Assembly: GCA_050331335.1 (NCBI GenBank)
Contig: JBHJGY010000114.1
Span: forward strand, 1-23,004
Source of the DNA: Thermohalobaculum sp050331335
Lineage (GTDB): Bacteria; Pseudomonadota; Alphaproteobacteria; Rhodobacterales; Rhodobacteraceae
DNA: 23,004 nucleotides
Reading direction: 5' to 3'
Position numbers and translations under genes: made by a program. Shown here piece by piece: positions 14,433 to 22,138 of the stretch. Within the stretch, counting starts at the first letter, position 1. Each line of letters starts with the position of its first letter. The notes under the pieces are model-generated. The model did no database searches and was not told where the DNA came from. It was given only the letters and a program-made list of their open reading frames with translations.

Positions 14433-15806
14433 ATGAGCATCGACCCTATTCATGTGATCGGCGGCGGAATGGCCGGCTCCGAGGCGGCCTGGGCGGCGGC
14501 CTCGCTGGGCGTGCCGGTCATCCTCCACGAAATGCGCCCAGAGCGCGGCACTCATGCGCACCAGACCGATGGTCTGGCCGAGCTCGTCTGTTCCAACTCC
14601 TTCCGATCCGATGACGATGAGACCAACGCCGTGGGCCTGCTCCATTGGGAGATGCGGGCTGCGGGCTCTTTGCTCATGGATTGCGCGGGGCCTGCCTCGG
14701 TCCCGGCCGGCGGGGCCTTAGCGGTCGACCGGGCGGCCTTTTCGGACGCGGTGACGGAGCGCATTGCCGCGCACCCCCGGATCACGCTGGAGCGGGGCGA
14801 AGTGGCGGGGCTCCCGCCCGACGCATGGGACAGCGTCATCGTCGCCACCGGGCCGCTTACCTCGCCGGCCCTTGCAGAGGCCATCCGCGCGCTCACCGGG
14901 GAGGCGGAGCTCGCCTTCTTCGACGCCATCGCCCCCATCGTCTATGCCGACAGCGTGGACCTCTCCAAAGCCTGGTTCCAGTCGCGCTACGACAAAGGCG
15001 AGACCGAGGCGGAGCGCACGGCCTATCTCAATTGCCCGATGAGCCGGCCTGAATACGAGGCTTTCATCGACGCGCTCTTGGCCGCGCCGAAGACCGAGTT
15101 CAAGGAGTGGGAGGGCACGCCCTATTTCGAGGGCTGCCTGCCGATTGAGGTGATGGCCGAACGGGGCCGGGAGACCTTGCGCCACGGGCCGCTCAAGCCG
15201 GTGGGCCTGACCAATCCGCATGCGCCGGAGGAGAAGCCCTATGCGGTGGTCCAACTCCGGCGGGAAAACCGGCTTGGCACGCTCTACAATCTGGTTGGCT
15301 TCCAAACGAAGATGAAGTATGGCGCGCAAGCCGATGTTTTGGCGTTGATCCCAGGGCTCGAGGCCGCGCGCTTTGCCCGCCTGGGGGGCATTCATCGCAA
15401 CACCTTCCTGAATTCGCCGCGGTTGCTCGACGGCGCAATGCGGCTGCGCGCCCTGCCCCGCTTGCGCTTTGCCGGCCAGATAACCGGGGTCGAAGGTTAT
15501 GTGGAGTCAGGCGCCATGGGCATCCTCGCGGGCCGCTTCGCTGCAGCCGAGCGGCTGGGGATCGCGATGCCCGCCCCACCTCCGCAGACCGCCATGGGGG
15601 CGCTGTTGGCCCATATCACGGGCGGTGCCGATGCGGAACTCTTCCAACCGATGAACGTGAATTTTGGGTTGTTCCCGCCGCTCGAGGACGCAAGGAAGGG
15701 CCGGCGGGGTAAGCGCGACCGAGCCCGTGCCTATACCGACCGGGCGAAGCAGGCGTTTCGCGCCTGGCTCGGCGAGATCGCCCCGCCCAGGGCTGCAGCA
15801 GAGTGA
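14433..15806 (+). CDS. trmFO: Methylenetetrahydrofolate-tRNA-(uracil-5-)-methyltransferase TrmFO
   Basis: TrmFO makes 5-methyluridine at position 54 of tRNA using methylenetetrahydrofolate and FAD. The 457-aa protein opens with the FAD-binding IHVIGGGMAGSEAAWAAA and holds the family hallmarks HEMRP, LVCSNSFRSD, GALAVDR, IVYADSVD, RRENRLGTLYNLVGFQT and a late GYVESGAMGILAGR. Length agrees with the family (about 440-480 aa). The ATG at 14433 is favoured, because the predicted promoter places the transcript start there; a TTG at 14424 has a GAGG at a workable distance and would add three residues. The gene stands alone, with the methyltransferase 64 bp downstream on its own promoter. Confidence 0.95.
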   Translation: MSIDPIHVIGGGMAGSEAAWAAASLGVPVILHEMRPERGTHAHQTDGLAELVCSNSFRSDDDETNAVGLLHWEMRAAGSLLMDCAGPASVPAGGALAVDRAAFSDAVTERIAAHPRITLERGEVAGLPPDAWDSVIVATGPLTSPALAEAIRALTGEAELAFFDAIAPIVYADSVDLSKAWFQSRYDKGETEAERTAYLNCPMSRPEYEAFIDALLAAPKTEFKEWEGTPYFEGCLPIEVMAERGRETLRHGPLKPVGLTNPHAPEEKPYAVVQLRRENRLGTLYNLVGFQTKMKYGAQADVLALIPGLEAARFARLGGIHRNTFLNSPRLLDGAMRLRALPRLRFAGQITGVEGYVESGAMGILAGRFAAAERLGIAMPAPPPQTAMGALLAHITGGADAELFQPMNVNFGLFPPLEDARKGRRGKRDRARAYTDRAKQAFRAWLGEIAPPRAAAE

Positions 15807-15818
15807 CCGCCTCGCCAG

Positions 15819-15846
15819 TTGCCTTTTCCGTCCCGGGCCCGATAAT
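15819..15846 (+). promoter_or_regulatory. Probable promoter for the methyltransferase gene
   Basis: TTGCCT (15819-15824) and GATAAT (15841-15846, five of six consensus bases) are 16 bp apart, in the 64-bp gap after trmFO. A start near 15853 would leave an 18-nt leader carrying GGGAGG. Confidence 0.45.
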
Positions 15847-15870
15847 CAAAAGCGACATCGGGAGGCGCGA

Positions 15871-16521
15871 ATGGGCGAGACGACGGAAAATCAAAATGAC
15901 CCTGAGAGCGGCGACTCGCGGCTTCGAGACGTCTACGAGGTGAAGGGTGCCGATGCGGCCGCCGCCTTCTACGACGATTGGGCCGAGGGCTACGAGGCGG
16001 AGGTATCTGCGAACGGCTATGCGACGCCCAAGCGCTGCGCCGAGACGCTGGCTGCTCATGCCGCGCTGCCCTGGGCGCCGATCATGGATCTCGGCTGCGG
16101 CACCGGACTGTCCGGCTTGGCGCTGAAAGCAGCCGGCTTTGAGTGCATCGACGGGTTCGACATCTCACCGCAGATGTTATCCAAGGCGCGCGATAAGGGT
16201 GTGTATCGCGACCTCACGATCGCCGATCTTTCCCAGCCGCTGGCGGTCGAGGAGGGCATCTACCAGAATGCCGCCGCGATCGGGGCGATATCGCCCGATT
16301 ACATGCCCGCGACGGTGTTGGACGACATCCTGGGCAAACTCCCCTCCGGCGGATGTCTGGTCTTTTCGGTCAACGACAAATCGGCCGCGGATGGCAGCAT
16401 CGTCGGTCGGATAAATGACCTAATCGATAGCGGCTATGTCGAGTTGTTGTTCGCGGAGCATGGCGAGCACTTGCCGGGGATCGACTTGCGTTCGACTGTT
16501 TATTTACTCCGCCGCCGGTGA
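15871..16521 (+). CDS. Class I SAM-dependent methyltransferase
   Basis: The 216-aa protein has the Rossmann-type SAM-binding motif IMDLGCGTGLSGLAL (about 69-85), then the acidic post-II segment IDGFDISPQML. Its N-terminal lead-in, AAAFYDDWAEGYEAEVSANGYATP, resembles the WBSCR27/METTL27 group of small methyltransferases. The C-terminal half contains FSVNDKS and ends abruptly with VYLLRRR. The substrate cannot be told. The ATG at 15871 follows GGGAGG at 5 nt; the longer open frame from 15664 is trmFO antisense-free overlap and is not used. It converges on the squalene-synthase-like gene with only 6 bp between stop codons, so no terminator fits there. Confidence 0.88.
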   Translation: MGETTENQNDPESGDSRLRDVYEVKGADAAAAFYDDWAEGYEAEVSANGYATPKRCAETLAAHAALPWAPIMDLGCGTGLSGLALKAAGFECIDGFDISPQMLSKARDKGVYRDLTIADLSQPLAVEEGIYQNAAAIGAISPDYMPATVLDDILGKLPSGGCLVFSVNDKSAADGSIVGRINDLIDSGYVELLFAEHGEHLPGIDLRSTVYLLRRR

Positions 16522-16527
16522 GGTCGG

Positions 16528-17388
16528 TCAGATACGCCCCGTGACGACGGCGAAGCTCAAACCCAGGGCGCGGCGCCCTGGACCGGGCGCGAGGTCGCTG
16601 AAAACCGTTCGCGGGTCCCGCCAGACTTGGGTGAGGACGCGCTTTGCCTCCCAGAGCGGGAGGAGCGCCGGCCGCGCCGCCGATGGCATCCCGCGGGCCG
16701 TCGCCAGCGCCTCACCCTGAGCCGCGAGCCCCCGTTCGACGAGGTCCCGGAGCGCGGCACGCGCCGGGTCTACATGGCCAGAGGCAAGCGCCGTCCGGGC
16801 AGACCCAGCCAGACCTGGGACCAATACCCTGCCCTCTGCCGCCATCGCGGCGGCCGACTTCAGCGCAAACGCCGACCCCAAAACCAGCCCCGCCGGCCCG
16901 GCGACAGGCTCTGCGGGCATCTCGGGCGCGCCCCCAAGGCACGCCAGCGCTGCGGCCAGTCGCGCGCCGAAGCGCTCTGCCGCCCAGGCATCGAAATCCG
17001 CTGGGGGGAGCTCGGGATCGATTTCCCGCGCATGGCCTTCAATCATGCGCAAAAGCGCGTCCGCTGGGAGAATCCCCTGAACGACGGCTTCCGCGAGGGG
17101 CTCGCCGATTTCATGCGCCCGCGGCGTGCCGCCCGCTTTGGCATCCAAGACGATATCCCGCCAGAATTGCAGCCGCATCTGGGCGATGAGAGGCCCGGCA
17201 TCGCTCCGTTTTGCCGGCAGGACCGCGCGCGCGAACTCGATATCCGCCGCATAAAGCAGCAGAAGATGCGTCCGTCCAGGCTCGCGCGCGAAAAGCGCAC
17301 TCAGAAACAGCCCCGGGTCGTAGCGGCGGACCAACGCGCCTGGTGCACCGCCCGGCGCCGCGTGCTCCGGCCCGAGCGGGCGGCTCAT
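16528..17388 (-). CDS. Squalene/phytoene synthase-like protein, probably non-catalytic
   Basis: The 286-aa all-helical protein resembles the squalene/phytoene synthase superfamily, in particular the NDUFAF6-like branch: HLLLLYAADIEFARA (about 41-55), IAQMRLQFWRD (68-78), and LPPADFDAWAAERFGARLAAAL. The DxxxD aspartate-rich motifs that bind the diphosphates in true synthases are not visible: the first position reads AADIEFA and the second site reads AGLVLGSAFALKSAAA. It is therefore more likely a lipid-binding or assembly factor than an enzyme; this is inference. Its ATG overlaps the stop of the 229-aa gene (ATGA), making it the third gene of the ParA module. Loss of catalytic residues is typical of the NDUFAF6 branch. 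Confidence 0.78.
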   Translation of the reverse strand: MSRPLGPEHAAPGGAPGALVRRYDPGLFLSALFAREPGRTHLLLLYAADIEFARAVLPAKRSDAGPLIAQMRLQFWRDIVLDAKAGGTPRAHEIGEPLAEAVVQGILPADALLRMIEGHAREIDPELPPADFDAWAAERFGARLAAALACLGGAPEMPAEPVAGPAGLVLGSAFALKSAAAMAAEGRVLVPGLAGSARTALASGHVDPARAALRDLVERGLAAQGEALATARGMPSAARPALLPLWEAKRVLTQVWRDPRTVFSDLAPGPGRRALGLSFAVVTGRI

Positions 17389-18074
17389 CGCTCGGGCTCG
17401 TCGGGTCTGGTGTCGAAAACGCGGGCGAGATTGCGGAACCAGTCGCGATCCTCCGGTGCCGCATCCGACATCCTGCGCTGTGTCGGCGCGATGCCGGCCA
17501 GCTCCCCAATCCGAAGCCGCGCCCAATCCGCATCGATCTCGGCGGGTTTGCCTTTGCTCTTCGGGTTCGACGGATCGAGCTTCTTGACCATCATGCGCGC
17601 CGGCCCGACGGCCATCAGCCGCAAGGCCGCAACGAACCGCTCCGGGCCGATCTCTTCGACCAGCGCGGCGAGCCGGGGCTGGTTTCGCTCCTTGGCGGGG
17701 AGAAGTTTGTCAAGCGGGGTGGGCTTTGCCACCGGCTCCGCATCGCCGGTAACGAGCGCGGCAAGTCTGGCCCGCAGCTCGGCCGGTGTGGGCTTGGGTG
17801 CCCCCTTTGCGGTAAGCCTGCTGTGCGGATCGAGCCTTTTGATCGCCGCGGTCGCCGTGGCGGTTGAGACGCCCTCCAGAAGCAGCACTTGCTGATCAGG
17901 CTCCAACGCTGCGAAGACGCGGCGGAGTTCCGCTAGGGTCACGGGCTTGGCCCGCAGCAGCGCCTCCGCCAGCCCCAGCGCGGGCTTGCGTGCCGCCGTG
18001 CCGAGCCGGTCCAGGGTCTGCGCTTGGCCCGCGAGGGCGACCAGCACGCGGGATGGGTCAAAACTAAGTGCCAT
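17385..18074 (-). CDS. Unknown 229-aa protein with internal duplication, in the ParA module
   Basis: I do not recognise the family. The sequence is Ala/Leu/Arg-rich, predicted helical and soluble, with no signal peptide or membrane segment. Two related segments of about 55 residues are visible: one at about 47-105 (ELRRVF...IKRLDP...KG.P...ARL) and one at about 135-191 (VKKLDPSNPKSKGKPAEI...ARL), both carrying the KxLDP core at 79-83 and 164-168. A Pro/Lys linker (112-132) separates them. The ATG at 18074 has GAGG 9 nt upstream and overlaps the 3' end of parA by 11 bp; the stop overlaps the squalene-synthase-like start. A role as the ParA partner (cargo or adaptor) is inferred from position only. 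Confidence 0.72.
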   Translation of the reverse strand: MALSFDPSRVLVALAGQAQTLDRLGTAARKPALGLAEALLRAKPVTLAELRRVFAALEPDQQVLLLEGVSTATATAAIKRLDPHSRLTAKGAPKPTPAELRARLAALVTGDAEPVAKPTPLDKLLPAKERNQPRLAALVEEIGPERFVAALRLMAVGPARMMVKKLDPSNPKSKGKPAEIDADWARLRIGELAGIAPTQRRMSDAAPEDRDWFRNLARVFDTRPDEPER

Positions 18075-18975
18075 GAACTGCGTCCTCAATCTCCCGCATG
18101 AGTCCCTCGAGTTGCCCAATGATCGGACCCCAGATCTCTTGGTAGCTCGCGCCCTTGTCAGGATACTCGATGGCACCCGATATGTTCACGCTTTCCGGGA
18201 TCTGGTTCTCGAAGCGATAGTAAGCGCAATCCTCCCGCCATGTTTCCATTTCAAGCGCCCGGAGGTAGTGCTTGTGCTGCTTGGTGTTGCGGCGGACCTT
18301 GGTCGGCAGCACCCAGGGACGACGCAGGGTGTCTGGCCGAGTGTCCGGGTCAAGCGCGCCCCGTCGGAGCTTAGCCGCGACTTTGCAGAACGGGGGCAGC
18401 CCAAGCGTCGAGATGAAGTCTGGGATGGTCGGGGTAATCACCAGATCGGCCAGGCGGATCGCGGCCTCCGCGAAGGCTGAGATCCCAGGTGGGCAATCGA
18501 AGAAGATCGCGTCGTGCTCCGCCGAGACCAGGTCGATGTCGCGCTCCATCAGACGGGTGAGCTGCCCTTCCAGCGCTTGGAAGCCGTACTCTCGCTGCGT
18601 CATATCCACGATCAACTCCCGTTCCAGATGGCGCAATTCTGGCGTGGCCGCGCCGAGGGAGAGGGTGAGCGGCTGTCCCTTATGGGTCAGCCGACCCGTC
18701 GGGGCCACGAGGAAGCCGTCGAGCGGGGTGTGAACCTGGCGCGTGACCGGGTGATGGAGGTTCTTGGCGAAGTAGCTCTCTAGGGTTTGGCCCGATCGAT
18801 AAACGCCCTCCACCCGGTCTTTGCCGAGGAGCGCGAAGGTCGCATTGGCCTGGGCGTCCAGGTCGAGCACGAGGACCCGCTTTCCGGACGCGGCGAAGGT
18901 CTCTGCCAGGGCGACTGTCGTGGTCGTCTTGCCGACGCCGCCCTTCATATTGGCGATCGCAACCGAAAAGCTCAT
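18064..18975 (-). CDS. Orphan ParA-family (MinD/ParA/Soj) ATPase
   Basis: This 303-aa deviant-Walker ATPase has KGGVGKTTTT (11-20), the second signature DLDAQANAT (38-46), and Walker B IFFDCPPG with D159. ParA proteins form nucleotide-dependent dimers on DNA or membrane to place DNA, carboxysomes, chemoreceptors or other cargo. There is no N-terminal helix-turn-helix and no parB, parS-like repeat or plasmid gene nearby, so it is an orphan of the cargo-positioning kind rather than a chromosome-partition pair. The C-terminus ends EIEDAVHGT. The ATG at 18975 has GGGAG 9 nt upstream; the longer frame to 19077 overlaps cimA. It begins 98 bp downstream of cimA and overlaps the next gene. Confidence 0.88.
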   Translation of the reverse strand: MSFSVAIANMKGGVGKTTTTVALAETFAASGKRVLVLDLDAQANATFALLGKDRVEGVYRSGQTLESYFAKNLHHPVTRQVHTPLDGFLVAPTGRLTHKGQPLTLSLGAATPELRHLERELIVDMTQREYGFQALEGQLTRLMERDIDLVSAEHDAIFFDCPPGISAFAEAAIRLADLVITPTIPDFISTLGLPPFCKVAAKLRRGALDPDTRPDTLRRPWVLPTKVRRNTKQHKHYLRALEMETWREDCAYYRFENQIPESVNISGAIEYPDKGASYQEIWGPIIGQLEGLMREIEDAVHGT

Positions 18976-19073
18976 CAAACCCGTCTCCCAGAAAATCTTT
19001 CGGGAGCTTCGGCTCACGACACAGGGCGCGCAATGCGGCGTCTGCGCCCGGCGTCTCAGCCCGGCGGGGTCGC

Positions 19074-20759
19074 TCAACCGGGGCCGGCGGTGTCCGGTGC
19101 ATCGCCTGCCCGCAAGAGCCGGTAGAGGATCGCGTCTTCCAACGCTTGGAAGGAGGCATCGACGATGTTGGCCGACACTCCCAGCGTTGCCCAGCGCGCG
19201 CCTGTCTCGTCGGTGCTTTCCAGCAGAACCCGCGTGACCGCCTCGGTCCCCTGCCCGATGATGCGAACCTTGAAGTCGACGAGGCGCACATGGGCGATGT
19301 GGGCTTGATAGCGGCCCAGATCCTTACGCAGAGCACGGGCGAGCGCGTTCACCGGCCCCTGATCCGAGCGGCTCACCGGATCGAGGCTCTCCGAGGCAGA
19401 GATCCGCCGCTCCCCGTCCACATGCACGACGACAACCGCCTCCGAAGCGGTGACCCGGCGGCCTTCGGCATCGAAACGCCGCTCAACGGAGACACGATAA
19501 CGGTCGACCGTGAAGTAGTCGGGCATCTGGCCGAGATGGCGTCGGGCCAACAGCTCGAAAGAGGCCTCCGCTTGGTCATAGGCATAGCCTTGGTCCTCAC
19601 GCAGTTTGACCTCGCCCAAGAGCGCCCCGAGCCGAGGGTCGTCACGCTCGGCGGCAATCCCCGCTTCGGCCAGCCGGCGCAGCAGGTTGGCGCGCCCTGC
19701 CTGGTTCGACATCGGGATCACCCGCGCATTGCCGACGGCCTCCGGCGCCACATGCTCGTAGGTCGCGGGGTCCTTCAGGATCGCCGAGGCATGGAGGCCC
19801 GCCTTATGGGCGAAGGCGGCGGCGCCGATGTAGGGGGCGTGGCTGTTCGGCGCCCGGTTGAGGATTTCGTCGAGCATCCCCGAGACCCGCCTCAGATCCG
19901 CCAGGCGATCAGGCGTCACGCCGGTCTCGAAGCGCTCGGCATAGCGCGGCTTCAGCACGAGCGTCGGGATCAGCGAGCAGAGATTGGCATTGCCGCAGCG
20001 CTCCCCAAGCCCGTTGAGCGTTCCCTGGATCTGCCGCGCGCCGGCCTCGACGGCAGCCAGCGTGTTGGCGACCGCCTGCTCTGTGTCGTTATGGGTGTGG
20101 ATGCCGATCCGCGCCTCCGGCAAGGCCGCAGTGATTTCGGCAACGGTGTCGGCCACCTCCCCGGGCATCGCGCCGCCATTGGTGTCGCACAACACGAGCC
20201 ATGAGGCCCCCCCCTCCTGCGCTGCCTCCAAACAAGCCAACGCATAGGCAGGATTGGCACGGTAGCCATCGAAGAAATGCTCTGCATCGAACAACGCCTC
20301 GCGGCCAAGCGCCACCAGATGGGCGATGCTGTGCCGGATATTCGCCAGGTTCTCCGCAAGCGTGATCCCCAGTGCCCGCTCGACATGAAAGTCGTGGGAC
20401 TTGCCGACGAGGCAGACGGCGGGCGTCCCGGCATTGGCCACCTCGGCGAGCACGTCGTCATTGGCCGCCGACCGTCCCGTGCGCTTGGTCATCCCGAAGG
20501 CGGTCAACTTGGCGCGGAGCTTGGGCGCGCGGGCGAAGAACTCGCTGTCGGTTGGGTTGGCACCGGGCCAGCCGCCTTCGATATGATCGATCCCGAGGGC
20601 GTCGAGGGCTTCGGCGATCCTGATCTTGTCGGCGACCGAGAACGCCACGCCCTGGGTTTGCTGCCCGTCCCGCAGGGTTGTGTCGAAGAGCCAAAGCCGG
20701 TCACGGGCGGGCATCTCAGACGTCTGGCGCGGTTGCGGAGAGCTCTGTGCGTCCATCAT
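19074..20759 (-). CDS. cimA: (R)-citramalate synthase CimA
   Basis: CimA condenses pyruvate and acetyl-CoA to citramalate, a threonine-independent route to 2-oxobutyrate and isoleucine. The 561-aa protein has the DRE-TIM barrel motif FDTTLRDGQQTQG, EGGWPGANPTD typical of CimA, HTHNDTEQAVANTL, and GTLNGLGERCGNANL. The C-terminal third is the LeuA-type regulatory dimer domain. The ATG at 20759 has GGAG 8 nt upstream and overlaps the cysS stop (ATGA); an internal ATG at 20714 would fit the conserved region equally but has no ribosome site. The longer frame towards 20984 lies inside cysS and is not used. It may instead be annotated as a homocitrate-synthase-like enzyme, but GGWPG supports CimA. 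Confidence 0.92.
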   Translation of the reverse strand: MMDAQSSPQPRQTSEMPARDRLWLFDTTLRDGQQTQGVAFSVADKIRIAEALDALGIDHIEGGWPGANPTDSEFFARAPKLRAKLTAFGMTKRTGRSAANDDVLAEVANAGTPAVCLVGKSHDFHVERALGITLAENLANIRHSIAHLVALGREALFDAEHFFDGYRANPAYALACLEAAQEGGASWLVLCDTNGGAMPGEVADTVAEITAALPEARIGIHTHNDTEQAVANTLAAVEAGARQIQGTLNGLGERCGNANLCSLIPTLVLKPRYAERFETGVTPDRLADLRRVSGMLDEILNRAPNSHAPYIGAAAFAHKAGLHASAILKDPATYEHVAPEAVGNARVIPMSNQAGRANLLRRLAEAGIAAERDDPRLGALLGEVKLREDQGYAYDQAEASFELLARRHLGQMPDYFTVDRYRVSVERRFDAEGRRVTASEAVVVVHVDGERRISASESLDPVSRSDQGPVNALARALRKDLGRYQAHIAHVRLVDFKVRIIGQGTEAVTRVLLESTDETGARWATLGVSANIVDASFQALEDAILYRLLRAGDAPDTAGPG

Positions 20760-22138
20760 GCGTCGGTCTCCAGGGCTCTGAGTTTGGTCGGGTCGAAGCC
20801 CTGTCCCAGTGTCCATGTCGCGCCTTGCTTGGTGTCTTTGACCTCGACCCCCGCCGCCGCGAGCCCGTCTCTCAGGGCGTCCGCGCGGGCGAAGTTGCGG
20901 AGCTTGCGGGCCTGCGCCCGGGCGGTGAGCAGCCGCTCGACCAAGGCGGCCGTCTCGGCATCCGCTTCCGGTGCCGCATCCCAACCCCCGAGTGCGGGGG
21001 TCAGCAGCCCCATGAGTTGTGCCCCGGCGGCCAATCCAGCGGCATCCCCCGTGGCGGCCAGGCGGTGCAGCTCGGCGATGGCTTTGGGCGTGTTCAGATC
21101 ATCTGCCAAGGCCGTCAAGACCACCTCCGGAACGGCGCTGGGGGCCGTCTCACCGGCAACCGCCCGCCACTTTCGCAAGCTCGCCTCGGCATCGGCGAGC
21201 CGGCTCTCGGTCCAGTCGAGCGGCTGGCGGTAATGTGTCGAGAGCAGAACGAGGCGCGTGACCTCGCCCGGCACGCCCCGATCGCGCAAGTCCTTGACCG
21301 TGAAGAAATTGCCGAGCGATTTGGACATCTTTTCGCCCTCGACGGTCAGGAAGCCGTTATGCATCCAAATTTCGGCCATTTCGCTGGTCCCGTTGGCGCA
21401 GCAGGATTGCGCACGCTCGTTCTCGTGATGCGGGAAGACGAGGTCGACGCCGCCGCCATGGATCTGGAAGGTCTCGCCCAGATGCTCCTTGGCCATGGCC
21501 GAGCACTCGATATGCCAGCCGGGGCGACCGCGGCCCCAGGGGCTGTCCCAGCCGGGCTGGTCCGGGCTCGAGGGCTTCCAGATCACGAAATCCATCGGGT
21601 TGCGCTTGTAGGGCGCGACCTCGACGCGGGCACCGGCCACCATCTCGTCAGTCGAACGCTTGGAGAGCCCGCCATAGCCCGCCCAACTCTCGACCGCGAA
21701 GAGCACATGGCCCTCCGCCGCATAGGCATGGCCCTGCGCGATCAGGCGCTCCGCCATCGCGACCATCTGGGGGATATGCTCGGTGCATCGGGGCAGCACA
21801 TCGGGGCGCAGCCAGCCGAGGCTGTCCATATCCTCCAGATACCAGGCCAGCGTCTCTTCGGTGATCTCGCCGATCCCGCGGCCGGTCTTCGCCGCGCGGG
21901 CCATGATCTTGTCGTCGACATCGGTGATGTTGTGAACGAAACGCAGCTTATCGGCACCGTGCAGATGGCGCACCAGCCGGTTGAGCATGTCGAAGACGAT
22001 CACCGACCGGGCGTTGCCGATATGCGCTCGGTCGTAGACGGTCGGCCCGCAGACATAGATGCCAATCTTGCCAGCTGCGTCGGGGCGCAAAACGCGCTTC
22101 TCGCGGCTCAGGGTGTCGGTCAGCGTAACTTCAGTCAT
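20756..22138 (-). CDS. cysS: Cysteinyl-tRNA synthetase
   Basis: CysRS charges tRNA-Cys with cysteine. The 460-aa class I enzyme shows the HIGH-type motif AHIGN (38-42), the zinc ligands C30, C212, H237 and probably E241 (GWHIECSAM, FPHHENE), KMSKS (270-274), and a C-terminal anticodon-binding region ending LGQGFDPTKL. The ATG at 22138 is chosen because GAGG lies 5 nt upstream and it opens the conserved N-terminus (TLTDTLSREKR); a start at 22195 would add 19 residues. It is first in the cysS-cimA-parA run. No promoter was recognised for it in the region to 22260. Confidence 0.96.
   Translation of the reverse strand: MTEVTLTDTLSREKRVLRPDAAGKIGIYVCGPTVYDRAHIGNARSVIVFDMLNRLVRHLHGADKLRFVHNITDVDDKIMARAAKTGRGIGEITEETLAWYLEDMDSLGWLRPDVLPRCTEHIPQMVAMAERLIAQGHAYAAEGHVLFAVESWAGYGGLSKRSTDEMVAGARVEVAPYKRNPMDFVIWKPSSPDQPGWDSPWGRGRPGWHIECSAMAKEHLGETFQIHGGGVDLVFPHHENERAQSCCANGTSEMAEIWMHNGFLTVEGEKMSKSLGNFFTVKDLRDRGVPGEVTRLVLLSTHYRQPLDWTESRLADAEASLRKWRAVAGETAPSAVPEVVLTALADDLNTPKAIAELHRLAATGDAAGLAAGAQLMGLLTPALGGWDAAPEADAETAALVERLLTARAQARKLRNFARADALRDGLAAAGVEVKDTKQGATWTLGQGFDPTKLRALETDA

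Noticed and set aside
14006..14645. Upstream extension of the second lipoprotein frame to 14645
   Set aside because: The extension is out of frame with the first lipoprotein and enters trmFO antisense; the signal peptide at 14003 marks the true start.
16627..17895. 422-codon plus-strand frame opposite the squalene-synthase-like and 229-aa genes
   Set aside because: Arg/Pro-rich antisense product without a ribosome site. The minus genes have coupled starts and family signal, at least for one of them.
18064..18975. ParA as sign of an integrated plasmid or chromosome partition locus
   Set aside because: No parB, replication gene or parS-like repeats in the window; neighbours are core metabolic genes.
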